A DNA stretch of 64,000 bases from JASHVB01 sp963762885 (GCA_963762885.1 CAVXNH010000109.1:1-64000); one strand, 5' to 3'; shown: positions 44,825 to 54,682, numbered from the stretch's first letter. The notes: generated by a model not told the origin, from the sequence alone. Program-made: numbers and translations.

Positions 44825-45802
44825 ATGGATAAGACCGTCGCCTGCCGGCTGATCGGCGCCAGCAACCTGGCCTACGGCATCAACGCCGCCGGCAACGGAT
44901 TCCAGGACACGCCGTCGAACGCAGCGCTGCTCAAAAGCGTCGGCTTCGTGCCCGCCTCGCTGCAAGTCAGCCTGCCGGATCCAGATAACGCCTGCTACTG
45001 GGGGGAGACCGCGGACGGCGCAGTCATCCTGGCGTTTCGCGGCACCTTGTCGCCGCTGCTGGCGAGCCAAAGCCCGGAAGAATTCTTCGATGTCCTGCTG
45101 GACTGGCTGAACGACGGCAACGTCATTCAGGTCAAAGGCCAGGACCTGGCGGGCCTGGTGCACGCCGGCTTCCTCAGGTCGCTGGATGCTCTCTGGAGGG
45201 TGCTGGACCTGGCGGCCCTGGCCGCCGCCGCCAAGGACAAGCCGCTCTATGTCACCGGCCACAGCAAGGGCGCCTCGCTGGCCTATCTCGCCGCCTATCG
45301 CTTGTGCCGTACAGGCATCAAACCCGCCGCGGTTTACACCTTCGCGCCCGCGCGCCCGGGCAATCGGGACTTCGCCACCGCCTTCGACCAGGTTTGCCCA
45401 TCGGCTTGGCGTTTCGAATATCGCGACGACATCGTGCCGCATCTGCCACCGCAAACCGGAGGCTGGCTGGGCGCGCTTGTGGCGCACGAGGCGGCGGCGT
45501 CGAAATTCCCCGCAGAGGCGCCGCACACCACGGACACTCCCGGCGTCATCGCGCGCGCCCAGGCACTGATTGCCCGTCTGCGCATGCCGGGCCTCCCGGT
45601 ATACGTCTCGGCCGGCACACTCGAATTCATCGACTGGGATAATCCACCGGCGCTGGAGACCGATTCGTTTATGTTGTCGCTCAAGCGGGAATTGAGTTTG
45701 GCGGAAAAATTCGCCGCATTGAAATTGACCGAGATCGTGGACGATCACTCCAGCGCCGGCGGCTACACCACCGGAGCGTGCGGCGTGGCGCCGGGCATCT
45801 GA
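44825..45802 (+). CDS. class 3 lipase family protein
   Basis: A 325-residue alpha/beta-hydrolase. The nucleophile elbow is GHSKGASLAYLAAYR (GxSxG). A catalytic Asp is in RFEYRDDIVPHLPPQ, where HLPP follows as in fungal-type lipases, and a C-terminal His near VDDHSSAGGY may complete the triad. No clear signal peptide is visible, so it is probably cytoplasmic. The ATG at 44825 has a cggagga ribosome-binding site. The last codons overlap the start of a family C repeat. Confidence 0.8.
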   Translation: MDKTVACRLIGASNLAYGINAAGNGFQDTPSNAALLKSVGFVPASLQVSLPDPDNACYWGETADGAVILAFRGTLSPLLASQSPEEFFDVLLDWLNDGNVIQVKGQDLAGLVHAGFLRSLDALWRVLDLAALAAAAKDKPLYVTGHSKGASLAYLAAYRLCRTGIKPAAVYTFAPARPGNRDFATAFDQVCPSAWRFEYRDDIVPHLPPQTGGWLGALVAHEAAASKFPAEAPHTTDTPGVIARAQALIARLRMPGLPVYVSAGTLEFIDWDNPPALETDSFMLSLKRELSLAEKFAALKLTEIVDDHSSAGGYTTGACGVAPGI

Positions 45803-45984
45803 TACCAACCCGCCGAACGATTGACTCTCGACCGCGTCGCACGAACCACCCCAACCGTCATGGCCGGGCCTGACCCGGCCATCTACGCAGCACGGTGCCG
45901 CGACAGATGGCCGGGTCAAGCCCGGCCATGACGGTTGAGGTGGTTCGTACCCTAGGTCGATCGATTTGCGGCTTGGTATGATAC
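45801..45984 (+). repeat. palindromic repeat, family C (long form)
   Basis: The outer arms are gataccaacccgccgaacga and cggcttggtatgatac. Inside, accgtcatggccgggc...ccggccatc pairs with gatggccgggtcaagcccgg then ccatgacggt. Copies or parts occur at 38363 and 52785. It lies between the convergent lipase and dioxygenase genes. Confidence 0.8.
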
Positions 45985-46012
45985 GAACAGTCTATCGAGT
46001 GCCCCGCTAACC

Positions 46013-46930
46013 CTACCCAGCCACCATCTCGACACCTCGCACACCGCGCACCGGCTCGGTGCCGTCCGATGTCGTCACGCGCCGCATGTCCCGAGGGAAC
46101 CGCTCATCGAACGGCAGCCCGCGATGCAAGGAGCGGCGATTGTCCCACATCACCAGGTCGCCCACCCGCCATTCATGCCGATACGTCGTGCCGGCCCGCG
46201 TCGCCAGTTCGATCAGGTCCATCAGCAGCAGGCGTCCGTCCGCCACCCCCATGCCAACGATGTGCGACGCATGCGACGCGACGTAGATCGACTTCCGCCC
46301 CGTGCGCGGATGCGTATTGACCAGAGGCTGCACCACCGGCGGCAGCGCCGCGCGTTCCTCCGGTGTGAAATCTGTGAACCCCAGCACCGAGCGCGAGTGC
46401 ATCAGGCTGTGTTCCGCCTGCATTCCCTCCAGCATCGCCTGGCGTTGCGGCGGCAGAGCTTCATAGGCAGCGCAGGTATCGGCGAACTCCGTCTCGCCGG
46501 CGCCGAGCGGCCCGGCCGGCGGCACCGCATGCGCGTACAGTAGCGAAAAACCCCCGCGCGGCAGCCGGAACGAACTGTCGGTGTGCCACAGCCGGTTGCC
46601 GAGATTGACCATGCGATGCCGCTGCGACCCGGTCTGCGGCTGCCCCGTGGCGGCATCGAGATTTGAAACGTCGGCCATCTCGGGCCGCCCGAGCCGCAGC
46701 TTCACCCGGCTGCTGTAGGAAAACACGTAGCGTTCCGGCTGGCCGAGGTTCTCGGTGAAGGCGATCTGTTGCGCATCGGTCAGCGTCTGGCCGCGAAACA
46801 CCAGGATCGCATGTTCGTCGCTGGCGTCCCACAGCGCCGCCATGTCGGCCGGCGTGATGGGGCGGGAGATATCGAGCCCGCCGATCTCGGCCACGAAGCC
46901 GGGGCGGATGGTTGCCACGTGCACGCCCAT
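46013..46930 (-). CDS. TauD/TfdA-family dioxygenase
   Basis: A 305-residue Fe(II)/2-oxoglutarate-dependent oxygenase. The metal-binding triad is seen as LWHTDSSFR (HxD) and HRGLPFDERF (distal His). The motif IRPGFVAEIGGLDISRPIT near the N-terminus is typical of the TfdA branch. RSIYVASHAS and MWDNRRSLHRG match the substrate and cofactor region. The ATG at 46930 has a perfect ribosome-binding site (cacaggaggaaaca). The raw frame also extends upstream into the cyclase gene, which is an artefact of an indel. Confidence 0.9.
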   Translation of the reverse strand: MGVHVATIRPGFVAEIGGLDISRPITPADMAALWDASDEHAILVFRGQTLTDAQQIAFTENLGQPERYVFSYSSRVKLRLGRPEMADVSNLDAATGQPQTGSQRHRMVNLGNRLWHTDSSFRLPRGGFSLLYAHAVPPAGPLGAGETEFADTCAAYEALPPQRQAMLEGMQAEHSLMHSRSVLGFTDFTPEERAALPPVVQPLVNTHPRTGRKSIYVASHASHIVGMGVADGRLLLMDLIELATRAGTTYRHEWRVGDLVMWDNRRSLHRGLPFDERFPRDMRRVTTSDGTEPVRGVRGVEMVAG

Positions 46931-46956
46931 TGTTTCCTCCTGTGTCGTCACGCCTA

Positions 46957-48694
46957 TCACCCCTGCCAGCCGGCTTTGCGCAGGCCGTCGAGCATGTGCT
47001 CGTGATCCTCGGGACGAAACCACGGCGGGCGATTGTGGACATAGACATCGAACTCGTGCGGGGAAACAGAGATCGACTGTTCGAGCGCCGCGCGTGCTGC
47101 TTCCGTGCGGCCTAGCTGGCCGAGTACCGGCGGCCAGCCAGCGATAAGTCACAGTGTAGCCGGGATGGGCACTTATTTGACGCCGCGCGGCTTCGACGCA
47201 TCGCTGATAGTCACGGTCGAAATAGTAGGAAATGGCGATCTGGAGGTGCGCCGCGGCGATGTGCGCGTCACGCGGGCTCAGCCGTTCGAAGATGCCCAGG
47301 GCCTCTCGGCCTTCTGCCGTCCGGTCTGTGAAGGTCAGGACCGCTCCCATGCACCAGTAGGCCAGGGCGCAGTTGGGATTGATGGCACGCGCCTGGCGCG
47401 CGGTCACCAGGGCATTATCCGTGTCACCCTGTAACAATAAGGTCACGGCCAATATGGCTTGCGCGTCGGCATCGGTCGGATCGAGTTCAACCCCTTTCCG
47501 GGCGTATATCGCTCCCATCCGCGTGGCCTCGTCCATCGACATGGTCAGGTAAATGATGCCCGCCATGAAACAGACGCGTGATAATCCGACATAGGCGGCT
47601 GCGAACATCGGATCCCGTTCGATGGCACGCTCGAACAAGGGGCGCGCCGCATCGTTCGGCGCCGCACTCGCCTTACCCAAATGCCATAGCCCTTGCTGAT
47701 AGAATTCCCAGGCACCAAGGGACCTGGGCGGCCGGCGTATGGCCCGGTGCATTTCGGCGTCGGCGACCGCCGGACCGATCGCCGTGGCCACGGCGTCTGA
47801 AATCTCGTCCTGCACCACGAACACGTCCGCGAGAGGCCGATCGTACCGCTCCGCCCAGATGTGGTTCCCGGTCTCCGCCTCTACCAACTGGGCGCTGATC
47901 CGCACCCGCTCGCCGGCGCGGCGCACGCTGCCTTCCAGCACGTAACGAACGCCCAGTTCGCGCCCGACCTGCTTCACGTCCACCGCGCGTCCTTTGTAGG
48001 TGAAGCTGGAATTGCGTGCGATCACGAATAGTGCGCGGCTGCGCGATAACTGGGTGATGATGTCCTCGGCCATTCCGTCGGAGAAATACTCCTGCTCCAC
48101 GTCGCCGCTCATGTTGGTGAACGCCAGCACCGCGATCGACGGCTTGTCAGGCAATGACAGCGCGGGCGGGTTCACCACGCCATCGGCTGCCCCCAGACGA
48201 ACCCGGAACACACGTATTCTCGCCGCGATATTCTTCAGCGCGGGCTCGCCGAGGTCGTCCACCTCGAGCGCCATCTTACCGGCGGCGTCCTCGCGCACGC
48301 GGGCGGAGATGCAGATGCCGCCTGGCTCGGCCAGCGGTTCGAGCCGGGCTGCGACGATGACGCCGTCGCCCAGCAGGTCGTTGCCTTCGGGCACGACCTC
48401 GCCCTGGTGTACGCCGATGCGTAGCCGCAGGGCGTCGGGTTGGGCGCGCAACCTGTCCTGAATCGCGATCGCGCAGCGCAGCGCCTGCACGGCGCTGGCA
48501 AACTCGAGCAGAAAGCCGTCGCCCGTGGTCTTGAACAAGCGTCCGCCGTGCGTGGCCGCGAGCGGCTCGATGAGATCGGTGCGGAGGGTGCGCACGCGAG
48601 CGAGGGTGCCCGGCTCGTCCGCGCTGACTTTGGCGGAATAGCCGACCACGTCGGCCGCCAGGATGGCGGCGAGGCGGCGGTGCGCTTCGCCCAT
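46957..48694 (-). CDS. class III adenylate/guanylate cyclase with TPR repeats (one frameshift)
   Basis: About 579 residues. Residues about 1-170 are a class III cyclase catalytic domain (AAILAADVVGYSAKVSADEP and FKTTGDGFLLEFASAVQAL, with metal-binding Asp residues). A central TolB-N-like domain follows (AFTNMSGDVEQEYFSDGMAE, then YVLEGSVRRAGERVRISAQL). TPR-like helices fill the C-terminus. An extra base near 47122 breaks the frame; the corrected end reads RPEDHEHMLDGLRKAGWQG with TGA at 46957-46959, 26 bases before the dioxygenase ATG. Known relatives make cAMP in response to unknown signals. Confidence 0.85.
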
Positions 48695-48891
48695 GCAGAG
48701 AACTCCGTTACGTCGAGGCTACGGCGGAGGGACGCGCCGGACAAGCGAGGCCGGGCGGCTTGACCCGGCTCGAGTCGCCCACGCCCGAAGCGAAGACAGC
48801 AGCGGATGATGGCAGCGTCAGCAGTGAGCGGTCTAACCTGAAAGGCTGAGACCAGTCCGCGTTATTATTGACACTCGGACGACGGCCTCAA

Positions 48892-48977
48892 CGTCATGCC
48901 GACGAAGGTCGGCATCCACGACTTTCTCTCAGTGGCGTGCTACGAAGTCGTGGATGCCGACCTCCGTCGGCATGACG
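48892..48977 (+). repeat. palindromic repeat (family B)
   Basis: A near-perfect palindrome: the left arm cgtcatgccgac...ggcatccacgacttt pairs with the right arm gaagtcgtggatgcc...gtcggcatgacg. It lies downstream of a broken PIN-domain gene, and the end of that frame reads into it. Compare 10081, 55858 and 63378. Confidence 0.85.
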
Positions 48978-49108
48978 GGTGGCAGGATTGTGCCGCACAG
49001 AAGTAGGGATCGATCGCTCAAAATCACAACGCCAGAAATCAAACGCCCCGGTGGATTGCTCCAGAGCAATCCCGACAGAACCGTGTTGGTGTCAAGGACC
49101 AGTCGCAC
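48929..49108 (-). pseudogene. truncated PIN-domain toxin fragment (VapC-like)
   Basis: From a GTG at 49108 the frame reads RLVLDTNTVLSGLLWSNPPG, an N-terminal PIN motif with the first catalytic Asp. The family usually needs about 130 residues, but here the homology stops after about 25. The frame continues into unrelated sequence and the family B repeat (MPTEVGIHDFVARH is repeat-derived). It overlaps the end of the antitoxin gene upstream, as in intact toxin-antitoxin operons. The toxin is thus a remnant. Confidence 0.7.
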
Positions 49109-49325
49109 GCCGCTGCTCTGCCCGATAGGCAGCAATTTCGGCGTTGATCTCCTCGTTGGTCATCGGCTCAGGTGTGTTGGCCTCAAGTGCGGCAAGAATG
49201 GTCCCCAGGTCCGCAATACGGGCGGCCCGAAGCCGGTCTCGCAGAACGCCCTCAATGGCCTGGGGTTCAAGCAGGCCGATCTCGGCAAGGTCCCGAGCCA
49301 GATCGTCTGGCAGCGTTATCTGCAC
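49092..49325 (-). CDS. antitoxin-like protein of a broken toxin-antitoxin pair
   Basis: A 77-residue protein, MQITLPDDLARDLAEIGLLE then PMTNEEINAEIAAYRAEQRR. It has the small, charged, helix-rich look of VapB/CopG-like antitoxins that precede PIN toxins. It overlaps the PIN fragment downstream by 17 bases. The partner toxin is truncated, so it is an orphan antitoxin here. The exact DNA-binding family is uncertain. Confidence 0.65.
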   Translation of the reverse strand: MQITLPDDLARDLAEIGLLEPQAIEGVLRDRLRAARIADLGTILAALEANTPEPMTNEEINAEIAAYRAEQRRATGP

Positions 49326-49428
49326 CGTCGCACGGCCCTACTCCTGTGTCTCGAGGCCCATCATTCGGGGGAATATGGTCGAAACCAGGCGCACATGCCA
49401 CCCGGACGACAAAACGTCGCAGTACAGG

Positions 49429-50628
49429 TCACACCTTCTCCTCCCTCGGCACCCCCAGCAGCGTGTGCAGCACGTAGTCGGTGTGCGCCCCCACCGCCGG
49501 GCCGGGCCACGCCACCACCGCCCCCGGAGCCTCGCCGTCCAGCCGGATCGCCGGCCCCGGATGCAGCGTCGGCCCGATCAGCGGATCCTCCACTCGCAGC
49601 ACCGAGCCTCGCGCCAGGAAGTGCGGGTCCTGCGCGCAGTCGGCGATGTCGAACAACCGGGAGCAGGGGACGTCCGCTGCCTCCAGCACTGCCTCGGCGT
49701 CGCGGGCGGGGTGTTGCCGGGTCCAGGCCGCGATCGCCGCATCCAGCTCGTCGCGCCGGGCGCAGCGCTCGCCATTGGTGGCGTAGCGCGGATCGGCGCC
49801 CAGCTCCGGCCGATCGATCGCCGTCATCAGCCGGCGGAAGATCAGGTCCGAGTTGCCCGCGACGCACAGCCACTTCCCGTCGGCGCAGGGATAGGTGTTG
49901 GTCGGCGCAGCCGTGGCGATGGCGGCGCCCACCGGCTGCCTGATGCGCCCGTCCATGGCGTATTCCGGCAGCATGCCTTCCATCAGGCTGAACACGCTGT
50001 CCACCAGGTTGACGTCGATCACCCGGCCTCGCCCCGTGCCAGTGCCGTCACGCTGCCATAACGCCGCCAGCAGCCCGATCGCCGCATACAGCCCGGCGAG
50101 GTCGTCGCTGATCGAGATGCCGCAGCGTGGCGGCGGCAGCTCGGTGGCGCCGGACGGATGCGCTGTCAGGTGGCGCAGCCCGCCCATCGCCTCGCCGATC
50201 GCCCCGAACGCCGGCTTGTCGCGATACGGCCCGTCCTGGCCGTAGCCGGAGATCCGCGCGATCACCAGCCGCGGATTGACCCCGTGCAGCACCGCCGGCG
50301 CCAGGCCGAGCTTTTCCAGTTGGCCGGCGCGCAGGTTCTCCACCAGCACGTCGGCGCGCGCCGCCAGTCGCAGGAAAATGTCGCGCTGGCGCTTCAGGTC
50401 CAGCTCGACCGACAGCTTGTTGCGGCCATGCACGCTGAACCATACCGAGTTGCCGTCCACCGCCGCGCCCCAGCCGCGGAACGGGTCACCGCCGGGTGGC
50501 TCGATCTTGATCACCTCGGCGCCAAGATCGGCGAGGATCCGGGTGCAGAACGGGGCGGCAATGTAGTGGCCGATTTCCAATACCTTCAAACCGGCCAATG
50601 GCCCGGTCCGTTCGGAAACCGCGTTCAC
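49429..50628 (-). CDS. family III CoA transferase (CaiB/BaiF type)
   Basis: A 399-residue protein. The N-terminus LAGLKVLEIGHYIAAPFCTR and ILADLGAEVIKIEPPGGDPF is typical of the family, followed by NLRAGQLEKLGLAPAVLHGV and VDVNLVDSVFSLMEGMLPEY. The catalytic Asp is probably in the conserved DVNLVDS region. The enzyme moves CoA between acyl groups; the substrate cannot be read from sequence. The start at a GTG at 50628 is supported by a gaagggagg site; an upstream ATG at 50649 or 50688 is possible. Confidence 0.88.
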   Translation of the reverse strand: MNAVSERTGPLAGLKVLEIGHYIAAPFCTRILADLGAEVIKIEPPGGDPFRGWGAAVDGNSVWFSVHGRNKLSVELDLKRQRDIFLRLAARADVLVENLRAGQLEKLGLAPAVLHGVNPRLVIARISGYGQDGPYRDKPAFGAIGEAMGGLRHLTAHPSGATELPPPRCGISISDDLAGLYAAIGLLAALWQRDGTGTGRGRVIDVNLVDSVFSLMEGMLPEYAMDGRIRQPVGAAIATAAPTNTYPCADGKWLCVAGNSDLIFRRLMTAIDRPELGADPRYATNGERCARRDELDAAIAAWTRQHPARDAEAVLEAADVPCSRLFDIADCAQDPHFLARGSVLRVEDPLIGPTLHPGPAIRLDGEAPGAVVAWPGPAVGAHTDYVLHTLLGVPREEKV

Positions 50629-50998
50629 GGGGTGCCTCCCTTCCTGCATTCGTGATGAAAACGTCCGCGATAAACCGCGAAATAACACAAACTGGTTAAC
50701 CGTCTTTTAAGCATTTCATACCATATTACTCGCACGGAGCCGGTGGTTCACCGGTGTCCTGTTTCCTCCCCGATGTCGCGCCCCGCATGGGTTGCGCGAC
50801 CCCCTTGGGGCGGTGCGGCACTCGTCCGCGCCGCCCCGTTTTTTTCGGGCGAGGCCCATCCCGGTTGCCTGCAATCCGTGCGAAGAGCTTATCGACACCG
50901 TAACCGCTGACAAGCTTTCCGCGCTCGCGCAAGCTACAGCTTTGCCGGGCGAGGCCACATGTTCCTGGCGGACCTGCAACCGACGGTGGGAAAAACCG

Positions 50999-52754
50999 AT
51001 GCTGGCAACCTTGGTCGCCTTGCTTGCCGCTGCCACGATTGCCGTGCCGCTGTCTCGCCGTGCCGGCTTCGGCAGCGTGCTCGGCTATCTGGTGGCCGGC
51101 GTCGCGATCGGCCCCGCCGGATTGCGGCTGGTCACCGATGTCCAGGATATCGCCAACATCGCCAGCCTCGGCGTCATCATGCTGCTGTTCCTGATCGGAC
51201 TGGAACTCCGCCCGCATCGGCTGTGGGTGATGCGCCGCGCGGTGTTTGGGCTCGGGACTGCGCAGCTTGTCGTGTGCGGGGCGGTGCTGGCGGGATTGGC
51301 CCACGTGGCGGGCATCGGCTGGGCCGGCGCCGTGGTGCTGGGCGCCGGCCTGGCCATGTCCTCCACCGCCATCGTGCTGCCTCTGCTGGCCGAGCGCGAG
51401 CTGCTGCGAAGCCGCGCCGGCCGCGACGGTTTCGCGGTGCTGCTGTTCCAGGACCTGGCGTTCATCCCGCTGGTCGCGCTGGTGCCGCTGCTGGCGGGTC
51501 GAGCGCTGCCCGATCACGTGCCGTGGTGGGACGTGGCGCGGGCCGCGGCGGCGATCGTCGCGATCCTGGTCGGCGGGCGCTTCCTGATGCGCCCGCTGTT
51601 CCGCGTCATCGGCGGCGCACGCACGCCCGAGGTGTTCACCACGGTGGCGCTGTTCATCGTCACCGGCACGGCATTGCTGGCCTCGGCGGCTGGTCTGTCG
51701 CCGTCGCTGGGCGCGTTCATGGCGGGCGTCCTGTTGTCCGAATCCGAATACCGCCACGAGCTCGAAGCCGATATCGAGCCGTTCGAGGGGCTGCTGCTGG
51801 GTTTTTCTTCATCTCCGTCGGCATGACCGCCGACGTGAACCTGGCCCGCGCCACGCCGGCGGTGCTGGCTGGGTGGGACAGCGGCATTGCTCGGTGCCAA
51901 GACGGCCATCTGTACGGCGCTGGCCCGCGTGGCTCGGCAGGACCGCGCGAACGCCGTGCGCTTTGCGCTGGCATTGCCGCAGGCGAGCGAGTTCAGCTTC
52001 GTGCTGTTCGGGGCCGCAGTGGCGGTGGGTGCGTTGGACGCGGGGCGCACGAATGGCGACGCTGGTGGCGGCTGCGTCCATGGCTGGCAACACCGATCCT
52101 GTTCGCGGGGTCGGAGAAGTCGTGATCCCCGTGGCTGAAACCGCCGTGGAACCGGTGTACGACAAGATCGAAGGCGAGACGAACCCGGTCATCATCGCCG
52201 GCTTCGGCCGCATGGGGCAGATCGTCGGCCGCGTGCTGCGGCTGCACAACATCGCCTTCACCGCGTTGGAACGTAACCAGGGCCAGGTGGAGGTGGTGCG
52301 CCGCTTCGGCAACAAGGTGTATTTCGGCGATCCGACCCGCGCCGAGGTGCTGCGCGCCGCCGGAGCAGCGCAGGCAAGACTGCTCGTGGTGTTGCTGGAC
52401 GACATGGAGGCGGTGCTGCGCACGGTCGAAGTGGCGAAGCGCAGTTTTCCCCAGGTGAAGATTCTGGCCCGGGCGCGCAACCGGCGGCACGCGCATCTGC
52501 TGATGGATCGCGGTGTGGACGGTCTGGTGCGCGAGACGTTCTTCTCCAGCCTGGAGCTGGCGGAAAAGGCGCTGACCGAGTTGGGAATCGATGCGCCGGC
52601 GGCGGCGCGCGCGGTGGCGCTGTTCCGTGATCACGACGAACATACCCTGATCACGAGCCACTCGTTCTATCGGGATGAGCAGAAGCTGATCCAGACGACG
52701 CAGGATGCGGCGGCAGAATTGGAGAGTCTGTTCGAGGCGGATCGGGAACGGTAA
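50999..52754 (+). CDS. Kef-type potassium/proton antiporter with TrkA-N domain (three indels)
   Basis: A membrane exchanger of the CPA2 family, with about 12 hydrophobic helices. It starts MLATLVALLAAATIAVPLSR, then GLEAAIGPAG-like loops and SLGVIMLLFLIGLELRPHRL (the family signature). A cytoplasmic nucleotide-binding RCK domain, IIAGFGRMGQIVGRVLRLHN, follows at the end. The coding frame breaks near 51806, 51877 and 52053; joining the parts gives about 585 residues, the usual size. Kef proteins protect against electrophiles. The frame changes are likely sequencing errors but could mark decay. Confidence 0.8.
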
Positions 52755-52784
52755 TGGTCCCGGCCGCCGCGATGTTGCCGCATA

Positions 52785-52841
52785 ATACCAATCTGCCGAA
52801 CGATTGACTCTCACGGCGTCGCACGGACCACCCCAACCGTC
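52785..52841 (+). repeat. palindromic repeat, family C half-unit
   Basis: This matches the left end of the long copy at 45801: aataccaatctgccgaacga, then a ttgactctcacggcgtcgca segment and ccccaaccgtc. It lies just after the Kef gene. The remaining gap to 53006 shows no gene. Confidence 0.7.
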
Positions 52842-53006
52842 GAGTGCATCGAACGGAATACAATCTTGGCAGAACCGCGTTGTAGGCTCAAGCCCTTGCC
52901 TAATTCATTGAGCGCTCAAGCTGGCAGCCGCATTTCATAGTCCGCCTGGGTGGCATCGAAAAACTCTGCTGGCGCCAATCCACGGCGCCAGATGCAGCAG
53001 TGGTCA

Positions 53007-53405
53007 CTAGGACAGCAGGCGTGCGGCCTCGCCTTGCCGTTCTAATAGTGTTATCGCTTTTTTGTCGAAGGAGACGAAGGCATCACCGCCAAGCCAACGT
53101 CCCTCGTAGGCAATCACGCCATCCGCGAAGTCACCGCCCGCCGCCAGCAAAGCCAGGCCGGCCTCCACCGCGGGCCGGTCGAACGAGACATTGGTCGCGT
53201 CGATCAGCCGTCGGAGCGTTTCCACGATGTCGGCCGACGATATTTTGTAGCCTCGCGACAGCACCCAGACGAGTTCACAAAGCGCCGGCGTGGCAAGCGC
53301 GACCAAATCGGCGTTGGCTAATGCAGCCTGGGCAAGCTTGCTCTGCCGCGCATCGTCACCGGTGATGGCCCGAACGAGCACGTTGGTATCAGCGGAGATT
53401 TTCAC
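53007..53405 (-). CDS. vapC: VapC-type PIN-domain toxin
   Basis: A 132-residue PIN ribonuclease toxin. The N-terminus KISADTNVLVRAITGDDARQ has the first catalytic Asp. ATPALCELVWVLSRGY and GDFADGVIAYEGRWLGGDAF complete the acidic site. It starts at a GTG at 53405 that overlaps the antitoxin stop (GTGA), so the pair is coupled. Known VapC toxins cleave tRNA or rRNA and are neutralised by VapB. Confidence 0.9.
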   Translation of the reverse strand: MKISADTNVLVRAITGDDARQSKLAQAALANADLVALATPALCELVWVLSRGYKISSADIVETLRRLIDATNVSFDRPAVEAGLALLAAGGDFADGVIAYEGRWLGGDAFVSFDKKAITLLERQGEAARLLS

Positions 53406-53654
53406 CGTTTGCCGGCCCAACCTTCGGCAGCCAGTTCATTTATTTCCTCGATCGACAGGGAAGGCCCCTGCTCTTTTTTCAGGAAATCGAAGACATCCGA
53501 GATCCTGCCGGTCTTCCGTACCTGCTCTTACTTCGACCCGGCCATCCGGGAGCTTTTCTACCGCGATCTTCTCGCCCGGAACGACACCGAGATGCTGCAG
53601 GACGTCCTTACGGAGGGTCACCTGCCCCTTCGTCGTGACGGTAAGTATGCTCAT
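53402..53654 (-). CDS. vapB: VapB-type AbrB-family antitoxin (one frameshift)
   Basis: About 83 residues from the ATG at 53654. The N-terminus LTVTTKGQVTLRKDVLQHLG and EKIAVEKLPDGRVEV is the AbrB/SpoVT DNA-binding fold. Near 53529 an extra base shifts the frame. Corrected, the end reads KTGRISDVFDFLKKEQGPSL and ELAAEGWAGKR, a typical toxin-neutralising tail, with TGA at 53402-53404. It is just upstream of vapC and probably autoregulates the operon. Confidence 0.85.
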
Positions 53655-53765
53655 GACGCGGGCCTCACACCGGGAGATCGCGATGTAAGGCGAAATTTCC
53701 TTACATTCAAGACCCTCGGACGGGCATTCTGCGATTTGCGAAGGGCCGTCCGGTGACCTTCTCCG

Positions 53766-54575
53766 TTACCGCGGCCTGCGCTCCGGCGCCCGTGCGTGGG
53801 AGCCACCATGTTCCGGCCATTCCCACGGACCATCCACATCCACGCCCTTGGCCCGCAGCATCTCGAGATGGTCCTCGGCATTGTCCTGCGGCTGGTAGCC
53901 AAGAAACTCCCAGCCCGGGTCGTGGTTTTTCAGGCGCGTATTGTTGGAATAACCGTTCACCACCAGGCAGCCGGGATCGGGATGGCGCAGCGCGCAATCC
54001 ACCATCCGCGCCACATCGCCCGGGCTCAGCCACGTCGCGAGCGAGCGCTGGTCGATCGGCAGCGTGCGGAACGTGCCGATGCGTAGCGATACCGAACGGA
54101 TGCCGTGCCGTTCGAAATATTCGCGCAGCATGGTCTCGCCGAACACCTTGAACGCGCCATACAGGCTATCGGGCCGCGGCGGCATCGCCGGCGTGACAGG
54201 CTCGGTGATCGGATAGCAGCCGAACGCGTGGTTGCTGCTGGCGTAGACAATGCGCTCCACGCCGCTGAGCCGCGCTGCTTCGAATACGTCGAACACGCCG
54301 CGCACGTTGACGCGGAACAGGTCTTCCAGCGAGTAGTCGCCGCCGACACCGGTCATGTACACCACGGCCCGCACGCCTTGCATCATGCGTTCCAGCGCTG
54401 CGCGGTCGCCGATGTCGGTGACGATGGCTTCCTCGTTGTTGGCCGGATCGGCGATCGGGCGGATGTCGGTCAGCCGCAGATGCCTGTAGGTGGGTCGCAG
54501 GCCGTTGCGCAGTGCGGTGCCGATCGCGCCGGCGGCGCCGGTCATCAGCACGCGGTCAGTGGCGGGATCGATCAT
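53766..54575 (-). CDS. NAD(P)-dependent epimerase/dehydrogenase (uronate dehydrogenase-like)
   Basis: A 269-residue short-chain protein. The Rossmann motif MTGAAGAIGTALRNGL is near residue 10. The catalytic Tyr-Lys pair is YGAFKVFGE (YxxxK), preceded by YASSNHAFG. The SSNHA and YxxxK arrangement resembles bacterial uronate dehydrogenases, but substrate specificity is inferred only. The start at 54575 (ATG) is preferred over 54632, which falls in the family A repeat region. Confidence 0.85.
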   Translation of the reverse strand: MIDPATDRVLMTGAAGAIGTALRNGLRPTYRHLRLTDIRPIADPANNEEAIVTDIGDRAALERMMQGVRAVVYMTGVGGDYSLEDLFRVNVRGVFDVFEAARLSGVERIVYASSNHAFGCYPITEPVTPAMPPRPDSLYGAFKVFGETMLREYFERHGIRSVSLRIGTFRTLPIDQRSLATWLSPGDVARMVDCALRHPDPGCLVVNGYSNNTRLKNHDPGWEFLGYQPQDNAEDHLEMLRAKGVDVDGPWEWPEHGGSHARAPERRPR

Positions 54576-54610
54576 GCCTGGTTCCTTTTGGGTTCGCGGA
54601 ATTGGACATC

Positions 54611-54680
54611 GTGCCGACCCGATCACCCTCACCCTCGATGCTTCGCATCTCGACCTCTCCCGCTCCCGCGGGAGAGGTTT
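54611..54680 (+). repeat. palindromic repeat, family A half-unit
   Basis: It matches 15893-15962 almost base for base: gtgccgacccgatcaccctc, then a cctctcccgct...gggagaggt hairpin. It sits between the epimerase and aldo/keto reductase genes, both minus strand. Confidence 0.8.
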
Positions 54681-54682
54681 GA

